From: Verrucomicrobiota bacterium | GTDB lineage: Bacteria > Verrucomicrobiota > Verrucomicrobiia > Chthoniobacterales > UBA10450 | Length of the DNA stretch: 38,898 nt | Direction: 5' to 3' | Assembly: GCA_003218305.1 (NCBI GenBank) | Contig: QHMY01000051.1 | Location: 17,965 to 56,862 of the forward strand | In this document: in pieces, positions 1 through 8,795 of the stretch | Layout of the letters: the number at the start of each line of letters is the position of its first letter | Position numbering within the stretch: position 1 is the stretch's first letter | Made by a program: the position numbers and the translations under genes | The notes under the pieces: model-generated | Database searches by the model: none | The model's input: only the letters and a program-made list of their open reading frames with translations | What the model was told of the DNA's origin: nothing

Positions 1-1817
1 GACGGGCGGACGCGGAGGTGACGGAGCTTCCCGGTCGCAATTGGATCGATCCACATTTTTCGCCGGATGGCCATGGGGTCGCCGCTGTTGGTGGAGGTGA
101 ACTTCATGTTATCGATCTGGAGACGAAATTGGATGTCTTCCTGACCTCCGGCGCGTCGGAGACGATCCAGCATGGGGTGGCAGAATTTGTCGCGCAGGAG
201 GAAATGGACCGGCACGAAGGCTTCTGGTGGTCTCCGGATTCGCAATCGATCGTGTATCAGGAAACGGACAACAGCGGAGTCGAAAGCCGTTTTATTGCTA
301 ATCCACTCCATCCGGAAACGCCGCCCGCAAAAAATTTCTACCCACGCGCCGGCACCGACAACGCCAAGGTCCGCCTCGGGATTATCAACCGCTCCGACCA
401 GGACAAGGTAACTCGCTGGTTGGAATGGGATCGTGAGAAGTATCCGTATCTGACCCGCGTCATCTGGAAGGAAGCGGACGCGCCGCTCTGCCTGCTTGTA
501 CAAGATCGCGCGCAGCAGGAAGAAATCTTGCTCGCGGCCGGCCCGGCATCCGGCGCGACGCGAGAGCTACTCCGAGAAAAGGATTCCGCCTGGCTGAATC
601 TTGGTTCGGCCCCTATGCCGGTGTGGTTGAAAGGCGGTCAGGAATTTTTGTGGACCACGGAGCGAAATGGCGCCTGGCAGGTCGAACTCCGCTCGGCAGA
701 TGGCGCACTCGTGCGCGCGATTACGCCCGCCGATTTCAACCTGGAACAATTCATCGATCTCAACGAAGGCGATCGATCGATCGTCGTCGCCGGAGGGCCG
801 GATCCGCGCGAACGCCACCTCTTTCGTTTTTCCATCGACGCCCAAGGTGAGCCGCAACGACTGACTCAGGAACGCGGGCGACACGACGCCATCTTTGGCG
901 AGGGAAAGGAGCAGTTCCTGCATCGCTTCAACCTCATGGATGGGCGTGCTGGGTGGGAAGTGTTGCGCGCTTCCGATGGTGGCAGCCTCGGCCCCCTCCC
1001 GACGGTGGCAGAGCGTCCGTCGTCGCTACCGAAGGTCGAGTTGACGCGCACGGATGGCCCACGCCCCATGGATGCGGCGATTGTCTGGCCTCGCAATTTC
1101 ACGAAGGGTAAACATTACGCAGTAATCCTCGACGTTTACGCCGGTCCGCATTCCAAACAGGTCATCGCACAGCCCGATCGCTACATGATTGACCAATGGA
1201 TGGCGGACCGCGGTTACATCGTCGTCCTGATTGATGGGCGCGGGACTCCGGGTCATGGGCGCGCATGGGAGCGCGCGATTCGCGGCAATTTAATCGACGT
1301 CGCTCTCGAGGACCAGGTCGCAGGTTTGCAAGCGCTCGCCAAAAAGGAGCCCGCGATGGATCTCAAGCGGGTCGGCCCGGTCGGTTGGTCATTCGGCGGA
1401 TATTTCTCAGCCATGGCGGTAATGCGGAAGCCCGACATTTTCCAATGCGCCGTAGCGGGCGCGCCGGTCGTGACCTGGGAAAATTACGACACGTATTACA
1501 CAGAGCGTTATATGGGATTGCCATCGGAGAATGCCGAAGGATACCGGGCCAGCAGCGTGCTGACGTACGCCGCCGATTTACGCCAACCGCTTTTGCTCAT
1601 TCACGGCCTGACCGACGACAACGTTTATGTTCAACACTCGATGCAACTCGCGGATGCACTCTTCAATGCCGGCAAAACGTTCAGCTTTATTCCGCTTCTC
1701 GGTACCCACATGGTGAGCGATCCCGTGCTCCGGCTACGGCGCCAGACGCGGATCGTGGAGTTTTTCGACGCGAACTTGAAGGAGCGTTCGATCGATCCTA
1801 AGTCGCCGTCGCGGTGA
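1..1817 (+). CDS. S9 family peptidase (dipeptidyl peptidase IV-like), 5' end truncated by window edge
   Basis: ORF open to the window start (no in-frame stop before codon 18); DPPIV N-domain text 'EVTELPGRNWIDPHFSPDG' and 'DRHEGFWWSPDS'; catalytic 'GWSFGGYFSA', 'LLLIHGLTDDNV', 'GTHM'. Confidence 0.93.
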   Translation, partial: RADAEVTELPGRNWIDPHFSPDGHGVAAVGGGELHVIDLETKLDVFLTSGASETIQHGVAEFVAQEEMDRHEGFWWSPDSQSIVYQETDNSGVESRFIANPLHPETPPAKNFYPRAGTDNAKVRLGIINRSDQDKVTRWLEWDREKYPYLTRVIWKEADAPLCLLVQDRAQQEEILLAAGPASGATRELLREKDSAWLNLGSAPMPVWLKGGQEFLWTTERNGAWQVELRSADGALVRAITPADFNLEQFIDLNEGDRSIVVAGGPDPRERHLFRFSIDAQGEPQRLTQERGRHDAIFGEGKEQFLHRFNLMDGRAGWEVLRASDGGSLGPLPTVAERPSSLPKVELTRTDGPRPMDAAIVWPRNFTKGKHYAVILDVYAGPHSKQVIAQPDRYMIDQWMADRGYIVVLIDGRGTPGHGRAWERAIRGNLIDVALEDQVAGLQALAKKEPAMDLKRVGPVGWSFGGYFSAMAVMRKPDIFQCAVAGAPVVTWENYDTYYTERYMGLPSENAEGYRASSVLTYAADLRQPLLLIHGLTDDNVYVQHSMQLADALFNAGKTFSFIPLLGTHMVSDPVLRLRRQTRIVEFFDANLKERSIDPKSPSR

Positions 1818-1820
1818 AAG

Positions 1821-2046
1821 CTTCAAGGAGCGGCGGTTTACAAACCGCCGTAAGAAGGTGGGCGGTTTGGAAAGCGCCCCTCCTTGAGGCGCATCTTGAT
1901 TCCCTCTTTAACCCGGGCGCGAAGCGGCACGCTGGCAGTAGCCTCGTTTCGCCACCACTGTGAGAGCATCAAGGATCGGCGGTTTGAAATCCGCCGTAAG
2001 AAGGCGGGCGGTTTGGAAAGCGCCCCTCCTTGGGGCGCACCTTGAT
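1821..2046. repeat. two ~80-bp direct copies (about 1821-1900 and 1966-2046) of a palindromic intergenic element
   Basis: Both copies read '..caaggaKcggcggttt..a.accgccgtaagaaggYgggcggtttggaaagcgcccctccttgRggcgcaYcttgat'; located between convergent genes. Confidence 0.85.
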
Positions 2047-2053
2047 CGCCAAT

Positions 2054-3019
2054 CTAATCCACGCGCGGAGCGACAAGTTTGGGTAGGCCCGCTTCGATTT
2101 CCCCGCGGTTCGGTTCCAACCAGGGCGGAAGCACGAGCGACTCGCCCAGACGCGCGCGATCTTCATCAACCGCGAAGCCTGGACCTTCGGTAGCAAGCTC
2201 GAAAAGGACGCCGCCCGGTTCCTTGAAATAGACGGACTTGAACCAGAATCGATCGATTACCGGGGTCGCATGTGCGCCTTCTTGCGCGACACTCTCGCGC
2301 ACTTCGAGCTGATGCGCGTCATCGTCCACGCGCCAGGCGATGTGATGAACGCTGCCGGTGCCCCAGGCGCCGCGGATGGCTGTTGGTTCCTCTCGAAGAT
2401 CAACGTAAGCCCCGGATTTCCCGTCGCCGACGCCATAGCGATGCCAGCCGCTCTCCGTTCCGAGATGCCGAAAGCCCATCGCTTTCGAGAGAAAGGACGT
2501 CGTGACAACAAGATCACGCTCGACCATGCGCGCGCTTTCCAATCCACGAATCTGATGTTCGACCGGGATCGGGCTTCCGTCCCAAGGCGAGAAGACCCGG
2601 CCGAGCGATTCCTGGCTTTCGACCAACGCCAGAGGCAGGCCATGGGGATCGATCGCCGGCAGGACATTCTGACCGAACCTTACTTCCGCTCGGCCCATCC
2701 GAATGCTGTATCGCTCGAGCCGTCCCTGCCAGAAGCTGAGACTGCCGGGCGGCACCGCGAGTGAAACCTCGTTACTGAGCCCGTAACCGTCCCGACTGGG
2801 CGCCATTTGAGCCCAGGGAAAAAACGTCAGATCGGTGCCAGGGTTACCTTCAGCATCAGCGTAGAAAAGATGGTAAGTGCCCGGATCGTCCTGATTTACA
2901 CTTCTCTTAACCAGCCGCATCCCCAGAACGCCCGCGTAGAAATCGAGGTTCTCCTGAGCCGGCCCGGCGATCGCCGTGATATGATGGATACCTTTGATGT
3001 CTTTCATGAATTCCGGCAT
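2054..3019 (-). CDS. ring-cleaving dioxygenase / glyoxalase-bleomycin resistance superfamily (MhqO-like)
   Basis: 'GIHHITAIAGPAQENLDFYAGVLGMRLVKRSVNQDDPGTYHLFYAD' and 'GSVHHIAWRV', 'RFWFKSVYFKEPGGVLFELATEGPGF': two VOC modules. Start chosen at an internal Met to avoid overlapping corA. Confidence 0.87.
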   Translation of the reverse strand: MPEFMKDIKGIHHITAIAGPAQENLDFYAGVLGMRLVKRSVNQDDPGTYHLFYADAEGNPGTDLTFFPWAQMAPSRDGYGLSNEVSLAVPPGSLSFWQGRLERYSIRMGRAEVRFGQNVLPAIDPHGLPLALVESQESLGRVFSPWDGSPIPVEHQIRGLESARMVERDLVVTTSFLSKAMGFRHLGTESGWHRYGVGDGKSGAYVDLREEPTAIRGAWGTGSVHHIAWRVDDDAHQLEVRESVAQEGAHATPVIDRFWFKSVYFKEPGGVLFELATEGPGFAVDEDRARLGESLVLPPWLEPNRGEIEAGLPKLVAPRVD

Positions 3020-3023
3020 TGCT

Positions 3024-4109
3024 TCAAAGCCAACGTCGCCTCTTGAAATAGACAAGCTGCAATACGGCCAGCGCCAGCATCAATAGCATCACGGTAACGT
3101 AACCCCACGGCTGATAAAGTTCCGGCATGTTCCACGGCAGCTTCTTGCCGTCCACTTCGCGGGCGAAATTCATTCCGTAAACGCCCACGATGAACGTGAG
3201 CGGGATAAAAATGGAGGAGATCACGGTAAGGACCTTCATGATTTCGTTGGTGCGGATCCCGACGCTGGAGAGATACAATTCCATCAGCCCGGAGAGGACA
3301 TCACGGTAAGTCTCGACCAGATCCATCAGCTGCACGGTGTGATCGTAGCAATCGCGCAGGTAGACCTTCGTCCCTTTGGTTACGAGGCCCGTCTCCTCGT
3401 GCAACATCGCGTTGATCAAATCGCGCACTGGCCAGATGAAGCGCCGGATTTGCGTCAGCGTCTTCTTGTAGCGATGGAGATCGCCCACGGGACTCGCTTT
3501 GGGCGCGTCGACCAACTCGTCTTCGATCTGGTCGATCGAGACACCGATGCTTTCGAGCACCGGGTAATAATGATCGACGATGGAATCGAGCAAAGCGTAA
3601 GCGAGATAATCCGCCCCCTGTTTGCGAATGGCGCCGTTGGCCGCGCGAATGCGCGCGCGCACCGGCTCGAAAACGTCGAAGTCACCCTCCTCCTGAAGCG
3701 TGATGAGGAAATTCTTCCCGAGGAACATGCTGACTTGTTCGCCGCACATTTGCTTTTGCTCGTTCAGGTAGAGCATTTGCGCGATGATGAAGAGATAGCC
3801 GTCGTACTGCTCCAGCTTGGGCCGCTGACCGGTCGCCAGCACGTCTTCGAGCGCAAGAGGATGGAGATTGAACTGCGAACCGAGCGTCTTGAGAACGTCA
3901 ATATCCCCCAGCCCGTCAATGTTGATCCAGGTGATGCGGGGATTATCGAGACAAGATACCAGTTCGTCCCTGTTCGTGATGGTGTGTTCTTCGAGGTGCG
4001 CGCGATCGTACTCAATCAGAGTGATGACGGGCGCATGCTCGGCCGCATCGGGGCGCGGTTTGAGCACTCCGGGCGGTTCGCCGGGAATCGGGTAACGGGT
4101 CTTGAACAT
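3024..4109 (-). CDS. corA: magnesium/cobalt transporter CorA
   Basis: C-terminal 'IFIPLTFIVGVYGMNF' followed by a second TM and basic tail; N-terminal CorA cytoplasmic domain. Confidence 0.95.
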   Translation of the reverse strand: MFKTRYPIPGEPPGVLKPRPDAAEHAPVITLIEYDRAHLEEHTITNRDELVSCLDNPRITWINIDGLGDIDVLKTLGSQFNLHPLALEDVLATGQRPKLEQYDGYLFIIAQMLYLNEQKQMCGEQVSMFLGKNFLITLQEEGDFDVFEPVRARIRAANGAIRKQGADYLAYALLDSIVDHYYPVLESIGVSIDQIEDELVDAPKASPVGDLHRYKKTLTQIRRFIWPVRDLINAMLHEETGLVTKGTKVYLRDCYDHTVQLMDLVETYRDVLSGLMELYLSSVGIRTNEIMKVLTVISSIFIPLTFIVGVYGMNFAREVDGKKLPWNMPELYQPWGYVTVMLLMLALAVLQLVYFKRRRWL

Positions 4110-4170
4110 GCCCTATTCTGCGGCAGAGGAGCGCGGGCGGCGAGTTGAAAGCAAAATGCGTTGGGGCGAA

Positions 4171-4360
4171 TGAAGGAGCGGCGGTTTGGAACCGCCGAGT
4201 TTGTGATTCCGACCCGCCTACGGCGGGATCCTTCGGCTCTGCTGCGCTTCGCCCAAGATGGCATTCATTTCGCGCCGCATCATCGCGCGTAAGGCGTCAG
4301 TCGACTGCGAACAACCTGCCGCCGAGAATCGATTCGGCGGTTTCAAACCGCCGCTCCTTG
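4171..4360. repeat. paired palindromic element (inverted arms 4171-4198 and 4333-4360)
   Basis: 'aaggagcggcggtttggaaccgccga' ... 'tcggcggtttcaaaccgccgctcctt'. Confidence 0.8.
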
Positions 4361-4361
4361 G

Positions 4362-4790
4362 CTATGGGATCACGTCCACTGCTGCGCCCGAATTTTTCCG
4401 GCGGCGCAGTTCCATCGCCCAAAGACCCAGGACAGTGAGGACGTCGCTCACCAAATGAGTCCGCTGGACCGCGTTTTCCAAGGCGGGAGTAAGCGTAGGC
4501 TCAAGAAGATCGCGGAGCGGCTTGATCTCCGCAGCAGCCGACGAATCAACCTGCTTGATCGCAGCCAGGGTGGCGTGCCGCTGCCTCGTCGCCGTCATGA
4601 TTGCATCCATGTTCTCGTAGGCGAAGAGACCGAAAAGGAGGGTTACGATCAATGTGGTCACGGCAGCGGGCAATTTCCGCAGCGAGGAAAAGGCGAGCAG
4701 ACCGCCCACGATAACTACGTAGAGCGTCCAATAGGCCTGAAGCGCATTGGAGCGTTCGAAGTAGAGCTGTATCAATTCGTTATATTTCAT
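4362..4790 (-). CDS. small membrane protein of unknown function, last gene of the lipid operon
   Basis: 142 aa with hydrophobic segments; start codon overlaps the stop of the upstream gene by 4 nt (4787-4790). Confidence 0.75.
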   Translation of the reverse strand: MKYNELIQLYFERSNALQAYWTLYVVIVGGLLAFSSLRKLPAAVTTLIVTLLFGLFAYENMDAIMTATRQRHATLAAIKQVDSSAAAEIKPLRDLLEPTLTPALENAVQRTHLVSDVLTVLGLWAMELRRRKNSGAAVDVIP

Positions 4791-6142
4791 AAGCCGCGCC
4801 GATTATGGAGGGGCAATTCACCGAGGCGAGCAGAAAAGACAGGAGCTGCCATTGCCTCCGCGAACTCGGACAGCGCGGAAAGCACTTCGCGTCGCACGAC
4901 CATGGAAGGTCGAACCTGGCGCAACATTTCGACGGCTTGGTCGACGCCCGCGGCCTTGCCGCTCTGAATCAAATAAGCTGCTGCCGCTGCCGCCGTTCGG
5001 GAATAGCCGATCTTGCAATGGATGTAGACGATCCCCTTCCCCAACTCCTCGTCGATGAATGTCGCCATCTCTCGCAACTGTTCGATCGAAGGCGCCGTGA
5101 GATCGAGGATGGGAATGTTGTGATAGACGAGGGCGCGGAACGGCTTCGCCTCGGAAAATTCCGCAGTGAGATCGAGCACCGCCGTCACGCCAAGCTGAAT
5201 TGCTTCTTCCGCTTCATTGGCATCGAGAACACGGCCAATCCAGACTTCCGGCGTGAGCTTGTCCCACGACCGGCATTGACGCTGATAAAAAAGCAACGAG
5301 AGCTGCTGCCCTAACAAGCAGGGAGCGAGAACCAGCCGGGCGCTCCAATGCAATTGTCCATCGGCTTTGCGAAAGATGATCGGGCCCAATCCGAAATAGG
5401 CGCTGGCGACGATTCCCAGCGACATCGCCGGCCAAAGCAGCAGCGCGCCCCAAGGCCAAAGCCAGGTGACGATACCGACGACGATCAACGTGCCGAAGGC
5501 GTAGTGAGAACCGACGCGTCGATTCGCGATAACTGGAAGGTGCGGCTCCGGTTCGCGAATGAAATAGATGCAGGAAACGCCGAGAGCGAAGCCGGCTACG
5601 ACGTCCATCAGGTGATGTTGATAAGTAAGGAGCGTCGAAAGACCGACGAGGACGAACCAGAAATTCGAGGCCGCGCGCAGAATTCCGCGAGTATGCCGGT
5701 GATAGAGTTGAGCCAGAATCGTTCGAAAAGCGATGTGGAGCGATGGAAGGAGGTTGTAGGGCAGGTCCATTCCGCGGAACCAATCGAAAGCGATTCCAAA
5801 CCACCCACTGGCATGCGGGCGCTCAAAGGCGAAACGCAGAGGAAAAAGAAGGAAACAGATTCCGGCCACACCGATGGAGACGACGATGCGTTTGGACAAT
5901 GTGGACAGTTCCCGCGCGTCGCGGCAAAGGAACGGCGCCCCGACAAAGAAGAGGTCGATCGACATGTAGGGCACGATCATGAGTGGCACGAACGGGATAA
6001 GCCGTTCCCATTCGAAGAAAAGGGTGCCGACATCGTGGCGTTGCGCGGTAATCCAGTTGCACCAGCCGTAGACCAGGAGGAAGAGAGCCGAAAGCCCGAC
6101 GGACGCGGCAAGAGCTTTGAGGCGCAACGAGCTGTTCAACAT
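4787..6142 (-). CDS. PAP2-family / dual-specificity protein phosphatase fusion (YnbD-like)
   Basis: N-terminal multi-TM PAP2_3-like region 'LLPSLHIAF' and 'TYQHHLMDVVAGFALG'; C-terminal CX5R 'VYIHCKIGYSRTAAAAAAYL'. Start at an internal Met (MLNSSLRL). Confidence 0.87.
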   Translation of the reverse strand: MLNSSLRLKALAASVGLSALFLLVYGWCNWITAQRHDVGTLFFEWERLIPFVPLMIVPYMSIDLFFVGAPFLCRDARELSTLSKRIVVSIGVAGICFLLFPLRFAFERPHASGWFGIAFDWFRGMDLPYNLLPSLHIAFRTILAQLYHRHTRGILRAASNFWFVLVGLSTLLTYQHHLMDVVAGFALGVSCIYFIREPEPHLPVIANRRVGSHYAFGTLIVVGIVTWLWPWGALLLWPAMSLGIVASAYFGLGPIIFRKADGQLHWSARLVLAPCLLGQQLSLLFYQRQCRSWDKLTPEVWIGRVLDANEAEEAIQLGVTAVLDLTAEFSEAKPFRALVYHNIPILDLTAPSIEQLREMATFIDEELGKGIVYIHCKIGYSRTAAAAAAYLIQSGKAAGVDQAVEMLRQVRPSMVVRREVLSALSEFAEAMAAPVFSARLGELPLHNRRGL

Positions 6143-6180
6143 GCCTGGCTTCTCCAAGATAGAAGCGCTCTCGCCCCTCG

Positions 6181-6251
6181 CGGCTCCGCAGAGCGTCGCC
6201 CTACCAATGCGCGCTCGTCGTCCGTTGGTAGGGCGAGACTCTGTCGAGCCG
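6181..6251. repeat. imperfect inverted repeat, 27-nt arms, between the YnbC-like and YnbD-like genes
   Basis: 6181-6207 'cggctccgcagagcgtcgccctaccaa' vs 6225-6251 'ttggtagggcgagactctgtcgagccg'. Confidence 0.8.
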
Positions 6252-6278
6252 CGCCGCTGCTACAGTGAATCATTATGC

Positions 6279-7994
6279 TCAGCAACGCCGGGCAACCGAG
6301 ACCGTGAAGATGCCCCATTCATCTACTTCCATCGTGACCTTCTCGAATCCTGCCACGCGAACCAGTTCATCCATCTCCGCCGTTGTCCTCCGCCGCATAA
6401 TCCAGGGCTCGCCTTCTCGATTTCGCAGGACGCGCGCGATGAATTCAACCTGCGGATGCCAGGGCTGGTTGGTGTAAATGAGGTGTCCGCCCGGCTCGAT
6501 CGCGTCAGCCAGTCCCCGGAGCGACGTCAGCACCGCATCGTTCGACGGAAATAACTCAAATAACCCTGAGACGATGCCGATCGTCGGACGCGGCTCGACC
6601 GCAGCCAGCGACGCCCGGTCGAAAGCATCGCCGAAAACGGCTGTCACGTTCGTCAAACCCAAGTCCGTGGCCAGCCGGGTGGCAGCGTCGACATTCTCTT
6701 GCTTGTAGTCACGCAGGAGCGCCGTCATCGGAATTTTCGACAATGCCTCCAACGTCTCGAGTAGGTATCGTCCTCCACCCGCCGCGATATCGACGATCCG
6801 CACCGGCCGGCCGGCTGCATGCGTTTCCTCGATCACTTTCCGCAGCAATTTCTCCAGGTTCTTTTTGCGCTGCCGGATACCGCGCCAGCCAATGCTGTTC
6901 AAATAGCCCTGATCAATGAAGCGGCCCAGCCGGGTCGCTCCCTGAGCTTTGTTCTCGTAGACGTAATCGAGGGAGAGCCCGGAATCGAAACCGCTCCGCC
7001 AGCCGAGATCGATGCCTTTGCTCAAGCGTCCGCCTGTTTTCATCCCGACACGGACCACGGCAAACTGCGGACCCCCGCGCAGCTTCAATCGCTCGTATTC
7101 TTCCCAGGTGTAGCCGAATTTATCCGCTTGGAGCAGCGAAGGTGCGGCCCGCTTTTCGACGAAACGTTCCTCAATAAACTCGCGCGTCCGCTCGACGACC
7201 TGCGCCCGCTCTTTCTCGTGAAAAATGGCGTGAAACGCCGCAGGAAAAACGTGCATCCGTTTCACGGATGACGAGAGGCCGTTAAAGAATTCTCGCTGCG
7301 CATCCAGACTGACGACCCAGTCCCGCCCAGCGCTTAGCATGAGGGTCGGCAGATTGATCGCCCCGGCATCCGCCAGCAGACGCGTGCCGGCGTCGTGCAG
7401 ATCGATGAGCACGTTGACCGCGATTTGGCGGAAGATCAGCGGGTCTGCGTTGTAAAGCGCCGCCTGGACCGGGTCGTGCGTGAGCATTTTCGCTTTCACG
7501 TAACTTTTCACAAAGCCGGGCCCGACGAACTTTTGCTTGAGCCGCAGCGACGGGATGGCGAGCGGGACGTAAAGCCGGACCCGGAACGCGGGCGTGGCCA
7601 GAATCATCGCGCGAATCGGCGGCGCGTAGTCATGCACCCACGCCGCGACCGAAACCGCGCCGACGCTGTGAGCCAGGACGATGATGTTCTCCAACTCGAA
7701 GCCGTGATGCTCGGCTATATGGCGCACGAATGCGTCCACATCCTTTACCATCGCTCCAAAGTTTTCTGCGGACCCTCGTTCGCCCGGCGAACGGCCATGC
7801 CCCCGCGCATCCCACGCGAAGACCGCCACGTCGGGCAGGCCCAGCATTTCCACCACCTCCGACCAGCGGCCGGAATGCTCATGCCCCCGATGAAAGAGCA
7901 GCAACGCTTTTTCCTTCGCGGTCGGCGGAACCCACGCGCGATAAAAAAGCTGGGCGCCGTCCCAGCTCGCAAACGTATGTTCGGCCGCGTTCAT
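6279..7994 (-). CDS. bifunctional alpha/beta hydrolase / class I SAM-dependent methyltransferase (YnbC-like)
   Basis: N-terminal 'LLLFHRGHEHSGRW', nucleophile elbow 'VLAHSVGAVS'; C-terminal SAM motif 'VRIVDIAAGGGRYLLETL'. Single uninterrupted ORF; start at internal Met MNAAEHTF. Confidence 0.9.
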   Translation of the reverse strand: MNAAEHTFASWDGAQLFYRAWVPPTAKEKALLLFHRGHEHSGRWSEVVEMLGLPDVAVFAWDARGHGRSPGERGSAENFGAMVKDVDAFVRHIAEHHGFELENIIVLAHSVGAVSVAAWVHDYAPPIRAMILATPAFRVRLYVPLAIPSLRLKQKFVGPGFVKSYVKAKMLTHDPVQAALYNADPLIFRQIAVNVLIDLHDAGTRLLADAGAINLPTLMLSAGRDWVVSLDAQREFFNGLSSSVKRMHVFPAAFHAIFHEKERAQVVERTREFIEERFVEKRAAPSLLQADKFGYTWEEYERLKLRGGPQFAVVRVGMKTGGRLSKGIDLGWRSGFDSGLSLDYVYENKAQGATRLGRFIDQGYLNSIGWRGIRQRKKNLEKLLRKVIEETHAAGRPVRIVDIAAGGGRYLLETLEALSKIPMTALLRDYKQENVDAATRLATDLGLTNVTAVFGDAFDRASLAAVEPRPTIGIVSGLFELFPSNDAVLTSLRGLADAIEPGGHLIYTNQPWHPQVEFIARVLRNREGEPWIMRRRTTAEMDELVRVAGFEKVTMEVDEWGIFTVSVARRC

Positions 7995-8004
7995 TTTCGC
8001 AATT

Positions 8005-8059
8005 GTAGGGCAGGCGCGCCGCCTGCCAATCAAAACGGCAACCGGAGCGGGTGCCCTAC
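8005..8059. repeat. palindromic element 'gtagggca...tgccctac' inside the operon
   Basis: 'gtagggcaggcgcgccgcctgcc..aaaacggcaaccggagcgggtgccctac'; related sequences at about 29800-29868 and 36215-36314. Confidence 0.75.
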
Positions 8060-8066
8060 TGTTTCT

Positions 8067-8795
8067 TTAACCGCATGCGTGCTGTCGCGCCAATTGCTCC
8101 ACGGCGTCGCGTAGTTCAGCAGCGATCAAAGCGCTTGCGCTCTTTTCGGGCGGCACGGCGCCGTAATTGCGCGGGGCGCCAATAATCAGCCGCACTTTCC
8201 GGGGCCGTGGCCAGCGGCTGCCCTTCGGCCAAGCCCGAAAGGCGCCATCCAAATAACAGGGCAACACCGAAACGTCCCGGCCGGCGACGAGGGCGCCGAC
8301 GCCCCCCTTGAATTCCTGAAGTTCACCGGTAGTCGAGCGCGTGCCCTCCGGAAAAATGATCAGGACGTTGCCGGCATTCGCCAGCAATTCGCCACAGATC
8401 GCGAGACTTTGCCGGACATGGGTTTGACGCGCGAACGGCAGCGCATTCACTACCACCGTCGCGATCCAGGTGCGCGGCACGCTCTTGAAAAAATAATCCG
8501 CCGCCGCCGCGGGAAAAGCTCGATGCAACCGGCGCAGCGGCAAACCGGCGAGCAGGCACACCGTGTCGAGGTGACTGGAGTGATTGGCGACGAGGACAAA
8601 GGAACGATTGCTCCGCAAATGCTCTTCCCCGATGATTTCGAAACGGCAGTACGTCTTCAGCAAACCTCGAATGATCAGAGCGACGAGGGAGCGCAAGCCA
8701 TAGACGAGCATGTCCGGTTCTCGAGGAAAATTCCGGAGCCGCTCGACCAGCGTCTGGTCGAGATCGGCCGCCGGGGCGTATTGCCATTTTTTCAT
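8067..8795 (-). CDS. lysophospholipid acyltransferase family protein (PlsC-like)
   Basis: Acyltransferase motifs 'NHSSHLD' (HX4D) and 'FPEGTRS'. Confidence 0.93.
   Translation of the reverse strand: MKKWQYAPAADLDQTLVERLRNFPREPDMLVYGLRSLVALIIRGLLKTYCRFEIIGEEHLRSNRSFVLVANHSSHLDTVCLLAGLPLRRLHRAFPAAAADYFFKSVPRTWIATVVVNALPFARQTHVRQSLAICGELLANAGNVLIIFPEGTRSTTGELQEFKGGVGALVAGRDVSVLPCYLDGAFRAWPKGSRWPRPRKVRLIIGAPRNYGAVPPEKSASALIAAELRDAVEQLARQHACG

Noticed and set aside
1821-2046. Possible CRISPR-like repeats
   Set aside because: Only two long palindromic copies with no regular spacers and no cas genes; better explained as REP-like elements.
3339-4148. 269-aa plus-strand ORF
   Set aside because: Antisense shadow of corA; high-GC codon bias keeps the complementary frame open, and the translation shows no domain.
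5348-6268. 306-aa plus-strand ORF
   Set aside because: Antisense to the PAP2::DSP gene, low-complexity charged translation, no recognisable motif.
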